A stretch of 64,000 bases of DNA from Odontesthes bonariensis. Its lineage: Eukaryota; Chordata; Actinopteri; Atheriniformes; Atherinopsidae. Shown here in pieces: positions 62,909 through 64,000 of this stretch. Position numbers and translations under genes: made by a program. The stretch spans positions 15,150,436 to 15,214,435 of the forward strand of contig NC_134506.1 in NCBI RefSeq assembly GCF_027942865.1. Direction: 5' to 3'. Below the pieces are notes generated by a model. It worked only from the letters and a program-made list of their open reading frames with translations, had not been told where the DNA came from and did not search any database. Position 1 is the first letter of the stretch; every line of letters starts with the position of its first letter.

Positions 62909-63061
62909 ATGGGCTGTGCTTCAAGTATTCATATCTCTGATAGGGTGGTCTACCAAAGTGGAAAAGAGTCCGAGGATTCCAACTCACCCCAGCAGACTAA
63001 TACCACTCAGCATCAAGGAAATCCTGCCTCTGGACTACCCCTGAAACCCCCTAGCTGCAAG
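62909..63061 (+). CDS. pde8a: PDE8-family cAMP phosphodiesterase, first coding exon (partial)
   Basis: High-affinity cAMP-specific phosphodiesterase; only the first 51 residues are in the window. The start MGCASSIHIS matches the vertebrate PDE8 N-terminus (MGCAPSIHxS), with Gly2/Cys3 positioned for myristoylation and palmitoylation. The exon ends AAG at 63061 before a clean gtgagg donor, phase 0. The later REC-like, PAS and HD catalytic domains lie to the right. The ESEDSNSPQQT stretch resembles human PDE8B more than PDE8A, while neighbours from human chromosome 15 favour PDE8A, so the paralogue letter is tentative. The intron begins with a large GT/GA microsatellite. Confidence 0.8.
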
Positions 63062-63102
63062 GTGAGGGAACCTACATTCATTACATTTACAGAGACACAG
63101 GA

Positions 63103-64000
<898 letters not shown>

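Overview
The window reads as nuclear DNA of a ray-finned (teleost, probably percomorph) fish. It holds spliced vertebrate genes with short GT-AG introns, AT-rich spacers, and the repeat mix typical of teleosts: CR1/L2-like and RTE/Rex3-like LINE pieces, hAT and TTAA-flanked non-autonomous DNA elements, Tc1 relics and long dinucleotide arrays. No bacterial-type genes, tRNA, rRNA or CRISPR array were seen. All gene calls come from reading conserved protein sequence and joining exons by splice sites and phase.

Layout from left to right. (1) 54-9361, minus strand: usp8, a deubiquitinase, coding for about 991 residues here. Its 3' end, with the catalytic His region, lies left of the window. (2) 16054-20269, plus strand: hdc (histidine decarboxylase), 12 coding exons, 646 aa. 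(3) 20752-24887 and 27100-34442, minus strand: two complete tandem slc27a2-type very-long-chain acyl-CoA synthetase/fatty-acid transport genes. Each has 10 coding exons with identical phases, giving 615 and 621 aa. hdc and the first slc27a2 copy converge tail to tail with predicted 3' ends almost touching. (4) 39816-42899, plus strand: gatm (mitochondrial glycine amidinotransferase), 9 exons, 423 aa, behind a CCAAT/TATA promoter. (5) 42900-61400: about 18 kb without a recognisable gene, holding Tc1 relics, LINE fragments and a hAT element. (6) 62909-63061, plus strand: first coding exon of a PDE8-family phosphodiesterase, followed by a large GA microsatellite. The gene continues to the right.

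The human orthologues of usp8, hdc, slc27a2, gatm and (if the last gene is the A paralogue) pde8a are all on chromosome 15, so this looks like a conserved syntenic block rather than a functional operon. The genes do not form one pathway: endosomal deubiquitination, histamine synthesis, fatty-acid activation, creatine synthesis and cAMP hydrolysis.

I found no clearly new biological system. The most unusual items are a 654-bp near-perfect foldback element and a 536-bp TIR element, both flanked by TTAA; two hAT elements with exact 8-bp target duplications inside older LINEs; a GC-AG intron in hdc; a diverged tandem repeat of about 172 bp; and two orphan exon-like ORFs that I could not assign.
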